The translations under genes and the position numbers were made by a program. From Aliamphritea hakodatensis (GTDB lineage: Bacteria > Pseudomonadota > Gammaproteobacteria > Pseudomonadales > Balneatricaceae), in the NCBI RefSeq assembly GCF_024347195.1, contig NZ_AP025281.1, positions 3,906,001 to 3,970,000 of the forward strand: a DNA stretch of 64,000 bases, given 5' to 3'. Position 1 is the first letter of the stretch, and each line of letters begins with the position of its first letter. Shown one piece after another: positions 42,271 to 51,977 of the stretch. The notes below the pieces were generated by a model. That model did no database searches and had not been told where the DNA came from. It was given only the letters and a program-made list of their open reading frames with translations.

Positions 42271-43568
42271 TTTTATTTTTACTGGCGATGCTGATTATCG
42301 TCGCCCTGATTCTGGTTGAAATTCCGGTTGCCTTCGCGTTCGGCATTGGCGCAATGCTGTTCGTCTTCAGCACGGGTAACGATATTTCATTTCTGATTCC
42401 CCATGGTTTTAAAACCGCCAGCGGTTTTGCCCTGCTAGCCTTACCACTGTTTATTCTGGCCGGCCTGCTGATGGCAGAAGGCGGTATATCTGAACGGCTG
42501 TTGAATTTCGTTAATTCGCTGGTAGGCCGGATTAAAGGCGGGCTGGGTGCTGTCACCGTACTGACCTGTGCCTTGTTCGGCGCAATTTCCGGCAGCTCAT
42601 CTGCAGCAATTGCAGCGGTTGGTCAGATCATGATTCCCCGCATGGTCCGGGAAGGCTATCCGGAAGGCCACGCAACCGCTCTGGTCGCCTGCTCTTCCGT
42701 ACTGGCGCTGTTGATTCCGCCAAGTATACCTATGATCATCTTTTCGATTACCGGTGGGCTCTCGGTGGGTGCGGCATTCCTGTCGACTATCATTCCCGGC
42801 ATTCTGCTCACCCTGATTTACTGCGCGCTGAACATCTGGTTTCTGAAGGATAATCCGGACATTCAGACATCGCCAGCCGTGCCTTTTAAAACAGCCGCCA
42901 AACAGGTGGCTGTTTCCGGTTACAAAGCGTTATTCGCACTGCTGATGCCGCTGATCATTCTGGGGGCTATATACAGTGGCATTGCCACTCCTACTGAAGC
43001 GGCAGCTATTGCCGTCATTTATGCAATACCGGTTGGCCTGCTGATCTATAAAGGTTTGAGTCTGCGCAGCCTTGGCAGCGTGACGATTCGTGCCGTCACC
43101 ATGACCGGCTCAATCATGGCGGTACTGTTCTTCCTGTTCATCATGAGCCGGGCGATGATTCTTGAGCAGATTCCTAAGGAACTGGCAGAAACCCTGTTAC
43201 AGATCTCCGAAAACAAGTACGTGATTCTGCTGCTGATTAACCTGTTACTGCTACTGATCGGTATGATTGTCGATGATATTTCCGGCAGCGTACTCGCAGC
43301 GATTATCTTCCTGCCGGTAGTTAACGCGCTGGGCATTGATCCGATTCATTTTGCCGCCATTGTCGGGGTGAATCTTGGGCTGGGTAATGTCTCCCCTCCC
43401 TGCGCCCCCATGCTGTATATGGCAGGCGGGGTCAGTAAACTCTCACTGGACAGGTACCTGACACCCACGCTGAAATTCCTCTGCCTGGGCCACTTACCTA
43501 TGGTTTTGCTGGTCACCTTTATACCGGAACTGTCGCTGTTTTTACCTAAACTGCTGCTGGGTTACTAA
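42267..43568 (+). CDS. dctM: TRAP transporter large permease (DctM), second copy
   Basis: 433 aa with about 12 membrane segments. FGAISGSSSAAIAAVGQIMI, LIPPSIPMIIFSI and NLGLGNVSPPCAPMLYMAG are almost the same as in the dctM at 21652-22950. AGGAG lies upstream and its ATG overlaps the dctQ stop. Last gene of the second TRAP operon. Confidence 0.93.
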   Translation: MILFLLAMLIIVALILVEIPVAFAFGIGAMLFVFSTGNDISFLIPHGFKTASGFALLALPLFILAGLLMAEGGISERLLNFVNSLVGRIKGGLGAVTVLTCALFGAISGSSSAAIAAVGQIMIPRMVREGYPEGHATALVACSSVLALLIPPSIPMIIFSITGGLSVGAAFLSTIIPGILLTLIYCALNIWFLKDNPDIQTSPAVPFKTAAKQVAVSGYKALFALLMPLIILGAIYSGIATPTEAAAIAVIYAIPVGLLIYKGLSLRSLGSVTIRAVTMTGSIMAVLFFLFIMSRAMILEQIPKELAETLLQISENKYVILLLINLLLLLIGMIVDDISGSVLAAIIFLPVVNALGIDPIHFAAIVGVNLGLGNVSPPCAPMLYMAGGVSKLSLDRYLTPTLKFLCLGHLPMVLLVTFIPELSLFLPKLLLGY

Positions 43569-43587
43569 ACTGTATTAAATACACCGA

Positions 43588-43658
43588 TATCCGGCGGTAT
43601 CTGCCGCCGGATACTGAGCGGCAAAAGGCCGGTCTGTAGTGATCAGATCCGGCTTTTG
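43588..43658 (+). terminator. Double hairpin after the second TRAP operon
   Basis: TATCCGGCGG/CCGCCGGATA (43588-43613) is a 10-bp stem. A second, bulged stem (CAAAAGGCCGG with CCGGCTTTTG, 43622-43658) ends in TTTT. Either or both stop transcription before the LysR gene. Confidence 0.75.
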
Positions 43659-43690
43659 TTACACACAATTAACAGGAAACAAAATTTACT

Positions 43691-44620
43691 TTGAATAAAC
43701 ATGTCATTGGTCAGTTAAGCGATGTGGATCTTCGTCTCCTGCGAATCTTCCGGGTCATTGTTGAAGCCGGCGGTTTTTCCGCCGCGGAAGTGGTGCTCAA
43801 TATCAGCAGCGCCGCCATCAGCGTTGCCGTATCCGACCTGGAAACCCGGCTGGGATTTCGCCTCTGTCAGCGGGGCCGTTCCGGTTTTTCCCTGACCGAA
43901 GAAGGCCGGGAAATCTATGAATATATCCTGCAGCTGTTCTCTTCCATTGAAGACTTCAAAACCCAGATAAACGGCTTACATACCCAGCTCAAGGGCGAGC
44001 TGAATATCGGTATCACTGATACCTTGGTGAGCATGCCAAAGATGACTATTACCAACAGCCTGGCATTACTGAAAGATCAGGGGCCGGATGTGGTAATCAA
44101 TATCTGGATGATGCCCCCTAATGATGTGGAACTGGGCATTCTGAAAGGCCGCCTGCATGTGGGAATTATGCCTACAACCAAGCAGATAAGTGGTTTGGAA
44201 TATCATGACCTCTACAGTGAACGTTCAGAACTGTACTGTGAAGCCAGCCACCCGCTGTTTCGTGCTGAAGGCAATGCTCAGCTTGATCAGTGGCCTGCCG
44301 TACTGCCCGCCTACGTACAGAGTGCCGAGATAAAAACCCATCAGCAATGCCTCAGCACTGAGGCGGCGGCGACGGCCACAGACCGGGAAGGCATTGCCTT
44401 TTTGATTCTGACCGGACGTTATATCGGTTATCTGCCGGATCATTTTGCCCAGCCCTGGGTGAACGAAGGCCGCCTGCACGCCATTGAACCGCAGAGGTAT
44501 TTTTACGACACACGGTTTTCATACGTTACCCGCAAAAGCACTCCCAAAAATCTGGTGCTGAAAGCGTTTCTGCAACATATGGCAGCGCAGGCAGATCAGA
44601 CAAAACCGTTCAGCGGATAA
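43691..44620 (+). CDS. LysR-family transcriptional regulator
   Basis: 309 aa. Helix-turn-helix in VIVEAGGFSAAEVVLNISSA and AISVAVSDLETRLGFRL, effector domain from about residue 95 (GELNIGITDTLVS). The start is a TTG at 43691 with AGGA some 13 bases upstream; no better codon exists. It follows the TRAP operon in the same direction but behind a terminator. A role in controlling the transporter or the aromatic genes is likely by position. Confidence 0.82.
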   Translation: MNKHVIGQLSDVDLRLLRIFRVIVEAGGFSAAEVVLNISSAAISVAVSDLETRLGFRLCQRGRSGFSLTEEGREIYEYILQLFSSIEDFKTQINGLHTQLKGELNIGITDTLVSMPKMTITNSLALLKDQGPDVVINIWMMPPNDVELGILKGRLHVGIMPTTKQISGLEYHDLYSERSELYCEASHPLFRAEGNAQLDQWPAVLPAYVQSAEIKTHQQCLSTEAAATATDREGIAFLILTGRYIGYLPDHFAQPWVNEGRLHAIEPQRYFYDTRFSYVTRKSTPKNLVLKAFLQHMAAQADQTKPFSG

Positions 44621-44623
44621 AAA

Positions 44624-44656
44624 AACGGCACCTCTGCTGCACAGAGATGCCGTTAA
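44624..44656 (+). terminator. Terminator after the LysR gene
   Basis: AACGGCA-C-CTCTG pairs with CAGAG-A-TGCCGTT around a 5-base loop, 12 bp with one internal mismatch, just after the LysR stop. A-rich before and AT-rich after. Confidence 0.75.
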
Positions 44657-44770
44657 ATAATCAGAATAAGGAGTTACTTTATTCTGCTGCACAGTTTACG
44701 ACTCACTCTAAAGTCGATAAATCATCATTTTTTAAAGTAAAGATTACATATTCAGTACGTATTAAAATCT

Positions 44771-45556
44771 TCACACAGCCTCTGGGAATTTTGCCGGCAA
44801 TAACCCCATTTCCATGGCCTGATGCACCAGCGCCATCAGGTCCAGCCGGGTCAGGGCAGTCATATGCGCCAGATCATCCAACAGAAAATATTCCGGCTGC
44901 ATAATATCAATCCGGTAGGGTGTTCGCAGCACCTGTAAAGGCTCCAGAGGGCTGATCTGTGCTTCCTGGCTGAAGGCGTAACGGGTCTCACCGGGGGAAG
45001 AAAGGATACCGCCACCGATTACCCGGAAACTGTTGCCATGACGTACCAGGCCAAATTCAACCGTAAACCAGTACAACCGGGCCAGATAAACCCTTTCCTG
45101 TGGGCTTGCCGACACACCCAGCTTGCCATAGTGGGCGGTAAAGTCAGCAAAATGCTGATTAGTCAGCATCGCACAGTGGCCAAAAATCTCATGGTAAATA
45201 TCCGGCTCTTTAATGTAGTCCAGATCCTTGCGGGAACGGATAAACGTCGCCACCGGAAAACGCCGCTGAGAAAGCAGCTCAAAAAAACGGTCAAAACCGA
45301 TCAGCGCCGGCACTGCCGCGGTCTTCCACCCGGTTGCAGGCGCCAGCACTTCATCCACTTCGCGGAGCTGCGGTATCCGGTCATCCGGCAGGTTCAGCAA
45401 TTCCAGCCCGGATAAAAACTCATCACAGGCTGCATCCTGAATACAGGCCATCTGACGGGTAATCAGCGTCTTCCAGATGGCATTCTCAGCATCACTGTAA
45501 TGAATAATGCCGGCATCATCCGGTTGTCTGGCGATATACTCCGTTTGCTGCTTCAT
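44771..45556 (-). CDS. phhA: Phenylalanine 4-monooxygenase
   Basis: 261 aa bacterial-type phenylalanine hydroxylase (catalytic domain only). Iron ligands are the two His in PDIYHEIFGHCAML and the Glu in YWFTVEFGLV. It converts phenylalanine to tyrosine with tetrahydropterin and O2, feeding the hpd operon. The usual partner PhhB (pterin carbinolamine dehydratase) is not beside it. It is transcribed toward the LysR gene. Confidence 0.95.
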   Translation of the reverse strand: MKQQTEYIARQPDDAGIIHYSDAENAIWKTLITRQMACIQDAACDEFLSGLELLNLPDDRIPQLREVDEVLAPATGWKTAAVPALIGFDRFFELLSQRRFPVATFIRSRKDLDYIKEPDIYHEIFGHCAMLTNQHFADFTAHYGKLGVSASPQERVYLARLYWFTVEFGLVRHGNSFRVIGGGILSSPGETRYAFSQEAQISPLEPLQVLRTPYRIDIMQPEYFLLDDLAHMTALTRLDLMALVHQAMEMGLLPAKFPEAV

Positions 45557-45626
45557 AAACTGCCCCGTTGTCTCATCAGCCTTCGTCTGCTGATTTAAGT
45601 ATAGACAGGTAAAACGGTTCGATTAC

Positions 45627-47396
45627 TCATCCTGAGGTTAACCGACGGCGAATAACAGGTTTATCCCGGCTCCTTTCCGGCAACAGAATGCTCCCCAGAA
45701 AACCTGCCAGCGCTTCACAGAACGACAGTTTTTCCACACAGGTATCCTGATCCAGCGGTGCCAGTAAAGCCATCACCCCGACAGCCGCCCCCTTAACATT
45801 TAACAGGGGCACAGCCAGCATGCACATTTCACAGTTAAAGTGTGCTTTGAGACCGCCAATCACCAGCGGATCTTCAGCAGACAACGGGCCTTCCAGCGTT
45901 CCTGCAGACAAATAAACCCGCGACAGCAAGCTGTCCAGCTGTAAAGGAATGACTGTTTCAAGGTATTGCGCGGCCCGTAATCCGGGGAAGTGCCCCGCCG
46001 CTAATGTCAGATCCTGCTCATCACGGGCCAGATAGATCATCACACCGTCGCACTGCACCAGCCGCTGTAATTCACTGCAGACATAACCGGCGCGGACTTT
46101 ACTGTCCGGATACGCGGTGGTTCGCTTCAGTAACCCGAAAAGGTCATCAAAACTGTGCTGCATTTCATCCATCACGTGGTGCAGATCATCCACTTCCGCG
46201 ATGCCTGTATCCGAAAAACGGTTATTAAATTTAAACCGCTTAATTTCCCGGCCGTGCTCAATCAGATCCACCAGCGGTAACGCCAGCCGCCGGGTCATCA
46301 GCCAGGTTAATGGCAGGGCAATCAGCAACAGTGCCAGAATGATCACCCCGCCTTCTTTACGAATCCGGTAAGCTTCCGCCAGCAAATCATTCTCCGGTGT
46401 CAGTAACAACAACTGAAACTCAGCCTCCGGAATCGGCGTCAGGGTCTTCAGTTGCCCCTGCCAGGTTTCCCCCTGAAAACTGACACTGAACATTTTGTCA
46501 GTACCATCCGGTAAATGGCTGACCTGACTCATTAACGGATGCTGTAACTCTGCGAGAGTCTTCAGTTTCACTTCGTTATCTGTGGCACTGCTGATCAGAT
46601 TATCTGACCGGTTATAGGCCAGCACCTGTTGCTTATTGTCCAGAATCAGTAAATGGCTATTAGGGCTGATGCGTTGCTGTTGCACAGACTTGGCGAGCAT
46701 ATCCAGGGAAATATCACCGGCGATTACCGCCGCCTCCACCGTATTAATCTGCGTATAGGTAACACCCACTTTACGGATAAAAAAGTACAGATAAGGATCT
46801 GTGAGTTTACCTTCCCCCCGCCCTTCTACGGCCAGCTCAAACCAGCCCCGCTTACGGGGGTCGTATTCAGTGGGTAAATATTCCGACGGCCCGAGCGGCA
46901 CCAGATTTTCATCAAAAAACAGCCGCTGAATGCGGCGCGGGCTGCGGGCGAAACGAATGTTGTCCACGGCATAGACAGCCTGTCTGGGGGCACTGAACAC
47001 ATCCCGCATATGATCATCATTCATCACCCGAACAATGAAGAAATCGCCATTGGCATAGCCCACTTCAAGGGCGGTCAGCTCCGGACGGTTTTCCAATGCC
47101 GCGGCCAGCAACGGCAGACTGCGCAACCGGGCAGACATGTTACCGGCGGTGGTCAGTTTGGTTTGCAGGAGTAAATTCACCGTCTGAGCCACCGGTGCGT
47201 AACTGCGCTGAAACTCAAGTTCCACATTGAGTCTGAGCTGCTCAAGGTAGTCCCCCGAGGCGCTGTTAATCAACTGACGGGTCTGGTGATAATTATAAAT
47301 CCCCAGACTGCCGCCCAGTATCAGCACCAGTAATACAGCCAGCGTGGATATATGCAAATGTATAGGACAGCGTCGCAGCCTGTGCCAGGAATTCAT
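45627..47396 (-). CDS. Membrane sensor with dCache, HAMP and GAF domains, no output domain
   Basis: 589 aa. A first membrane helix (about 18-38) is followed by a large periplasmic dCache region (about 45-330, YDPRKRGWFELAVEGRGEGKL and TDPYLYFFIRKVGVTYTQ), a second helix (about 350-370), HAMP-like sequence and a GAF domain (about 430-570). Proteins of this layout usually carry an HD-GYP, GGDEF or kinase domain; here the frame ends after GAF with RDKPVIRRRLTSG. The ATG at 47396 has GGGAG upstream. It is a paralogue of the next gene. Confidence 0.8.
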   Translation of the reverse strand: MNSWHRLRRCPIHLHISTLAVLLVLILGGSLGIYNYHQTRQLINSASGDYLEQLRLNVELEFQRSYAPVAQTVNLLLQTKLTTAGNMSARLRSLPLLAAALENRPELTALEVGYANGDFFIVRVMNDDHMRDVFSAPRQAVYAVDNIRFARSPRRIQRLFFDENLVPLGPSEYLPTEYDPRKRGWFELAVEGRGEGKLTDPYLYFFIRKVGVTYTQINTVEAAVIAGDISLDMLAKSVQQQRISPNSHLLILDNKQQVLAYNRSDNLISSATDNEVKLKTLAELQHPLMSQVSHLPDGTDKMFSVSFQGETWQGQLKTLTPIPEAEFQLLLLTPENDLLAEAYRIRKEGGVIILALLLIALPLTWLMTRRLALPLVDLIEHGREIKRFKFNNRFSDTGIAEVDDLHHVMDEMQHSFDDLFGLLKRTTAYPDSKVRAGYVCSELQRLVQCDGVMIYLARDEQDLTLAAGHFPGLRAAQYLETVIPLQLDSLLSRVYLSAGTLEGPLSAEDPLVIGGLKAHFNCEMCMLAVPLLNVKGAAVGVMALLAPLDQDTCVEKLSFCEALAGFLGSILLPERSRDKPVIRRRLTSG

Positions 47397-47718
47397 ATAG
47401 GTGCTCCCGTGCGGTGAAATCCTTTCATCGAAGATCACAGCCCGACATTCCCAGCGCACAGATCTCTTCCCTTATTTCCGTAAAACTGACTGCCAGAGGC
47501 TCCCGGCCGACCGGCAAACAACGGTTCTAGTCACGTATTTTTAACGTGCTAGTTAAAGGTAGTCGAAAATCAGAGTTTTTCTGTCAGGTATTGCCCAAAA
47601 TGAGGCCAGCGGGAGGGAAACCGTACGCAATCAGACAGCAGCCAAGCCCCCGCCTGCGGTATTCCGGTTAACCATCACAACGCGCCAGAAACACAAACAA
47701 AGGAAACGGTATAACGGA
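47397..47718. other. Intergenic region between the two sensor genes
   Basis: 322 bases. It holds an inverted repeat at 47527-47552 and no gene. It should contain the promoter of the 47396 gene. Confidence 0.6.
47527..47552. promoter_or_regulatory. Inverted repeat CTAG-T-CACGT...ACGTG-CTAG
   Basis: CTAG and CACGT (47527-47536) mirror ACGTG and CTAG (47544-47552) with a single-base bulge. AT-rich centre. A possible operator or weak terminator upstream of the 47396 sensor gene. Confidence 0.35.
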
Positions 47719-49473
47719 TCAGGATGACGCCGAATCGGTAACCCGTTTCTCATGATCCGCATGTTCCAGACAATGCGCTGCAAAACCCGCCAGTGCCTCC
47801 ACAAATGCCCGCTGCTGATCCCGGCTGTCGCTGTGTTTTTCCAGTAACACCAGCACCCCGCGGATATGGCCGGAAATCAGAGGCACCGCGGTTAAACGCA
47901 GCTCATCGGCAAACTGATTCGACAGCGCACCGAACACCAGCGGATCTTCAGTGCGCAAATCAGCACACTGGCTGCTGTGCATGTCGATCGCCCTGGCAAT
48001 GACTGAATCCAGCACCAGCGGAATCTGTACCGGCAGGTTCGCTGCACTGGGAATGGTTTTATAGCCGGTTCCGGCCAGATACATATGTTGCTTATCCCGG
48101 GGGCGGTACAGTAATACCCCTTCATACCCGGTGATCTGCTGTAAGTCTTTCGTTAGCAGCTCCGTGAGTCCGTCCGGATGCCGCTGCTGATTAAGCTGCT
48201 CTAACTGACGAATGAAAACGCGCAGAGTTTGCTGCATCACGCCCATGGCGGTGGCCAGCTCAACAATTTCCTTAATCCGGGAGCGGTTTTCTATCTGATA
48301 TCCCAAATGAAAACGCTGTATCTCCTGGCTTTGCCAGACCAGCCGCTGTAACGCCAGCGTTACCCGGCGGGCAATCCACCAGGTCAGTGGCAGAAACATT
48401 AGCAGCAGCACAAACGCGATCAGGGTGCTGTAACGGCGGATATCATAAGCCTCAGCCAGCAATTCCTGCTCAGGTGTCAGCAACAGCAACTGAAACTGTG
48501 CCTGAGGAATCGGCGCCAGTAGCTTCAGAGACCCCTGCCATGTCTGATCCTGATAAGTCAGCTCAAACTGTTTCTCAGTACCGTCCAGACGGGTAGCTGC
48601 CAGTTCCAGTAAAGGCTGTTGTAAATCATTGATATGCAACAGCCTGACCCGTTCATCGGTGGCACTGTATACCGGGTCCGGCCGCCGGTTATAGGCAAGC
48701 ACACCGCGGGTTTTATCCAGAATCAGTAAATGACTGCCGGGGGTAATTTTCTGCTCCTGAACCGATGCACTCAACACATCCAGCGCGATATCACCGGCGA
48801 CAACCGCATTACCGTCCGGGCTGGACTGGGAATACGTCACCCCCACTTTACGGATAAAGAAATACAGATACGGCTCGGTCAGACGCCCTTCTGCATTCGC
48901 GTTTGCCGCCTGTGTATACCAGTCCCGCAGCCGCGGGTCATATTGCGTCGGCATCAGCTGTGTGCTGCCGACCTGAACTGAATCGGCATTGAGAAATACC
49001 CGTTCAATGCCCCGGCCGGCGTTTTCATACTGAATATTATCCACCAGAAAGGCGGCATCCTTCGGGGCTTCAAAAACGTCCCGCATGTGCTGATCATTAA
49101 TCACCCGGACAATGAAGTAATCGCCGTTTTGATAGGCCACTTCCAGCGCAGCCAGTTCCGGCTGGTCCTGCAGGGCGGTAATCAATAACGGTAACTGCAC
49201 CATACGCTGCTCAAACGTCGTGGCGCTGACCAGCGGTGTTTTGGTTAACAGATGAACGGTTTGTGCAATAGGGGCGTAACTGCGCTGAAAATCCAGCTCT
49301 ATTTTCTGGCGGGACTGTTCAAATACGTCGCTGGCGGCACTGCGGATTAACTGGCTGGCCTGATAGTAGTTATAGAAGGTCAGTACACCGCCCAGGCAAA
49401 ACACCAGGAACAGTGCAAAAGTCGAAATATGGATGTGCAGCGGATAACTCTTAACGCGATTCCAACGTTCCAT
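47719..49473 (-). CDS. Membrane sensor with dCache, HAMP and GAF domains, no output domain (paralogue)
   Basis: 584 aa, same domain order as the 45627-47396 product, with YDPRLRDWYTQAANANAEG and TEPYLYFFIRKVGVTYSQ in the dCache part. The GAF region (about 430-570) ends with a short charged tail; again no catalytic output. The ATG at 49473 has GGAGG upstream. Both proteins keep the HMRDVF and RVINDQ/RVMNDD motifs in the ligand pocket area. They may act as a pair, or signal through a separate partner. Confidence 0.8.
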   Translation of the reverse strand: MERWNRVKSYPLHIHISTFALFLVFCLGGVLTFYNYYQASQLIRSAASDVFEQSRQKIELDFQRSYAPIAQTVHLLTKTPLVSATTFEQRMVQLPLLITALQDQPELAALEVAYQNGDYFIVRVINDQHMRDVFEAPKDAAFLVDNIQYENAGRGIERVFLNADSVQVGSTQLMPTQYDPRLRDWYTQAANANAEGRLTEPYLYFFIRKVGVTYSQSSPDGNAVVAGDIALDVLSASVQEQKITPGSHLLILDKTRGVLAYNRRPDPVYSATDERVRLLHINDLQQPLLELAATRLDGTEKQFELTYQDQTWQGSLKLLAPIPQAQFQLLLLTPEQELLAEAYDIRRYSTLIAFVLLLMFLPLTWWIARRVTLALQRLVWQSQEIQRFHLGYQIENRSRIKEIVELATAMGVMQQTLRVFIRQLEQLNQQRHPDGLTELLTKDLQQITGYEGVLLYRPRDKQHMYLAGTGYKTIPSAANLPVQIPLVLDSVIARAIDMHSSQCADLRTEDPLVFGALSNQFADELRLTAVPLISGHIRGVLVLLEKHSDSRDQQRAFVEALAGFAAHCLEHADHEKRVTDSASS

Positions 49474-49806
49474 ATTCCCCCTCCAGGGCTCCCTGAGTAT
49501 TGACGACTGCCTGTCGTGCCAGCATCTCAACGCGCGTACAGGCAGCGTTTACATTGCCCGGCATGTCACGTTTAAGAGTATATTTCTAAACAGTTTTTTA
49601 TAAAAAATCGTGCCGCTTTTTATAAAACACGTGCCACAAGCTACGATGAAAAGTCACCGTAATCGACCACTTCTGCTCTCATTTTGGGAGGTCTGATGTT
49701 GCTGACACAAATAACCGCTGCGGGCGCTGTCCCCACCGATACTGTCAGAACAGCAAACAGGCCACACCGGAAACCGGTGCCGGTGCAACCTGCACGCAGG
49801 GAAATC
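49474..49806. other. Intergenic region upstream of the second sensor gene
   Basis: 333 bases with no gene. The notable item is a direct repeat of TTTTTATAAAA plus CGTGCC at 49595-49635. Confidence 0.6.
49595..49635. repeat. Direct repeat TTTTTATAAAA...CGTGCC, two copies 21-22 bases apart
   Basis: Copy 1: TTTTTATAAAA at 49595-49605, CGTGCC at 49609-49614. Copy 2: the same elements at 49617-49627 and 49630-49635. The two-turn period suggests a tandem protein site upstream of the sensor gene starting at 49473. Confidence 0.5.
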
Positions 49807-51690
49807 TTACAGTGACGCCGCCCCTTCCCGGAAACCTTCAGCAACCTCTGCCACCTCTTCAGGCTTACTCAGGGGCAAAGAACAGCGATCCGGATTACAG
49901 ATAAACATGCTGGCGTCACCCAGTTGCGGATAGCGGCCCGGCTTTTCAAAGTGCAGCAACTTACGGGGGTGATAGGCATCAATTCCCGCGGCATATAACT
50001 TCTGCGCCGCTTCGTTGGCATTTTCAGCCACCACGGAAAACTCTACATAGGCCGCGGTGAGTTGTTCCAGCGCCAGCCCGGTACGCCCGGTTATCCGGCC
50101 TTCACGGGCCAGAATTGGCGGCGCAGCAACAGCCCGCAGCGTCTCTTCGGCAACCGTTTCAAACCGTGGCAGCTTACTCATGATAAACAGGTCATAGAAA
50201 AAGCTGGCGGCGTGGGCATTATCTTCCAGGGGTTTACGGGGCGGAATAAGGCTAGCTGTGGCGTCCGGTACAGTGCCGTAAAAGCCTTTACTGGTCGCAT
50301 CCAGCAAGGTGGCCAGCGTACCGTCAGCAACCGCAACCGCGGCATCAAGCCATTGCGCATCGCCGGTGGCGCTGTAAAGTGCCAGCAGCGCCCGCCCCAT
50401 ACTCGCCTGCGCCCGCAGGAAAGGTCTGGCTTCTTCGGAATGCGGGTGTACCCGCTGATCATCCGCCATCGCCTGATTTTCACGGGACTGCAGTAACCAG
50501 CCTTCCGGTTGCTGACGGTCCTGTAAAATAAAATCTGCAGTTGCGATGGCTTTGTTCAGATATTCAGGATTACCAAAGGCCTGGCCAGCCAGAACGTAAG
50601 CCCGGATCACCTCACCGTTTTTATCGGTGTAAATGGCATGATCAATTGGCGGAATACCATAAGCCAGACGTTCTTCAGCGGTATCCAGTAACCAGTAATC
50701 CTGTGGCCACCAGTTTTCAGGTAAGCCTTCAGGCTCATCTTTCTGATTGGCGTAATAGCCGTTGTTGCTGTCCAGCATCCAGTCATTCAGGTACATATCC
50801 ACATTGCGCATACCGTCGCGAAACGCTTCATCCCCGGTGATACGGTAAGCTTCGGCAAAGGCAGTAATCGCATTCACCTGATTACTGATGCGCTTTTCAG
50901 GAATGGCCATCAGCTTGCTGAAACGGGCCGGCACGCCCTCACTGCCCGCCACGATTTTCTTGATATAGGCACCGCCCCAGACCGGATCCAGTGTTGCCAG
51001 GAATCCACGGCTGGTTGCCAGTGCCAGCTCACGTAAACTCTGGTTATCATAAAGATGTGCCCGGAAGTAAAGATGCTCCAGACGGGGCCCGTCAATTTCA
51101 GTATTCAGCCCCCAGCGGGACCAGCCATAACCATCATTCAGCGCCCGGTCGAGCTGTAACCGCACCTGATCACGGATTCTGGTCAGCTCGGTTTCTACCG
51201 GCTCAGGGGCTGCAGCATAAGGGGAATTCGGGTCTGGCTTTAAGGTACCGGCGGCCTGCTTCTCAACCAGATCATTTAGCAGAGGAATAAAATTGCGGGG
51301 CAAACGGTTGCCGGCCATGGCAAACACCTGGGTGGCGTCCGGTTGCATAAAGGCCGTTGCCGGCCAGGCCCAGTCGGAATACCGTTCACCGATATCCGGC
51401 CTCGCCTGAGCATCTACAGCGATGGCGACAAAATGCTGGTTCACCACATCGACGACATCAGGGTTGGTATAAGTTATCCGCTCCATACGGTTACAGGCGG
51501 TACAGCCTTCCATACCGACGTTCACCAGTATCAGCTTGTTCTCTGCACGGGCCTTATCAAAGGAAGCTTTATCCCAGGGTTGCCAGTTAATACCGCCTTC
51601 CTGACCAAAACTGGCTGCCTGAGCTGCTATGCCTGCCAGCATCACAACTGTTCCCAGCAACCAGCGATATCCGTGTTGTTTAACCCTCAT
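49807..51690 (-). CDS. Exported thioredoxin-fold/DUF255 protein (YyaL-like)
   Basis: 627 aa. A Sec signal peptide (cleavage near AQA-AS) leads to a thioredoxin-like domain with CxxC in GMEGCTACNRMERITY, followed by a long (alpha/alpha)6-type region (about 180-600). The layout matches the DUF255/YyaL group, but these are normally cytoplasmic, so the signal peptide is unusual. The end contains FICNPDRCSLP, another Cys pair. A periplasmic thiol or glycan-related function is possible; none is established. Confidence 0.75.
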   Translation of the reverse strand: MRVKQHGYRWLLGTVVMLAGIAAQAASFGQEGGINWQPWDKASFDKARAENKLILVNVGMEGCTACNRMERITYTNPDVVDVVNQHFVAIAVDAQARPDIGERYSDWAWPATAFMQPDATQVFAMAGNRLPRNFIPLLNDLVEKQAAGTLKPDPNSPYAAAPEPVETELTRIRDQVRLQLDRALNDGYGWSRWGLNTEIDGPRLEHLYFRAHLYDNQSLRELALATSRGFLATLDPVWGGAYIKKIVAGSEGVPARFSKLMAIPEKRISNQVNAITAFAEAYRITGDEAFRDGMRNVDMYLNDWMLDSNNGYYANQKDEPEGLPENWWPQDYWLLDTAEERLAYGIPPIDHAIYTDKNGEVIRAYVLAGQAFGNPEYLNKAIATADFILQDRQQPEGWLLQSRENQAMADDQRVHPHSEEARPFLRAQASMGRALLALYSATGDAQWLDAAVAVADGTLATLLDATSKGFYGTVPDATASLIPPRKPLEDNAHAASFFYDLFIMSKLPRFETVAEETLRAVAAPPILAREGRITGRTGLALEQLTAAYVEFSVVAENANEAAQKLYAAGIDAYHPRKLLHFEKPGRYPQLGDASMFICNPDRCSLPLSKPEEVAEVAEGFREGAASL

Positions 51691-51977
51691 GACCTTGCCC
51701 TCCCGGAGATTAGAGAATGCCGGTCAGTCTGGCGACGGCTGAACTGCCAGACACCGGCATGCCTCGCTATTCAATACACACAGAAACTGCAGCTTAGCCG
51801 GTCAATTACAGCACGTCAGCCTGAAACAAAAATGAAAACACCGGGCCACAGAGACCTGTTCGCATAGCTGGACCTGCTTGCATGCAGACGTAATTCAGGC
51901 GACTATGATTTTGGCAATTGTGGTTAAGAATGCTAAAAACATCTAATACAAACAGTCACTTAAAACGGGAAGTCACC

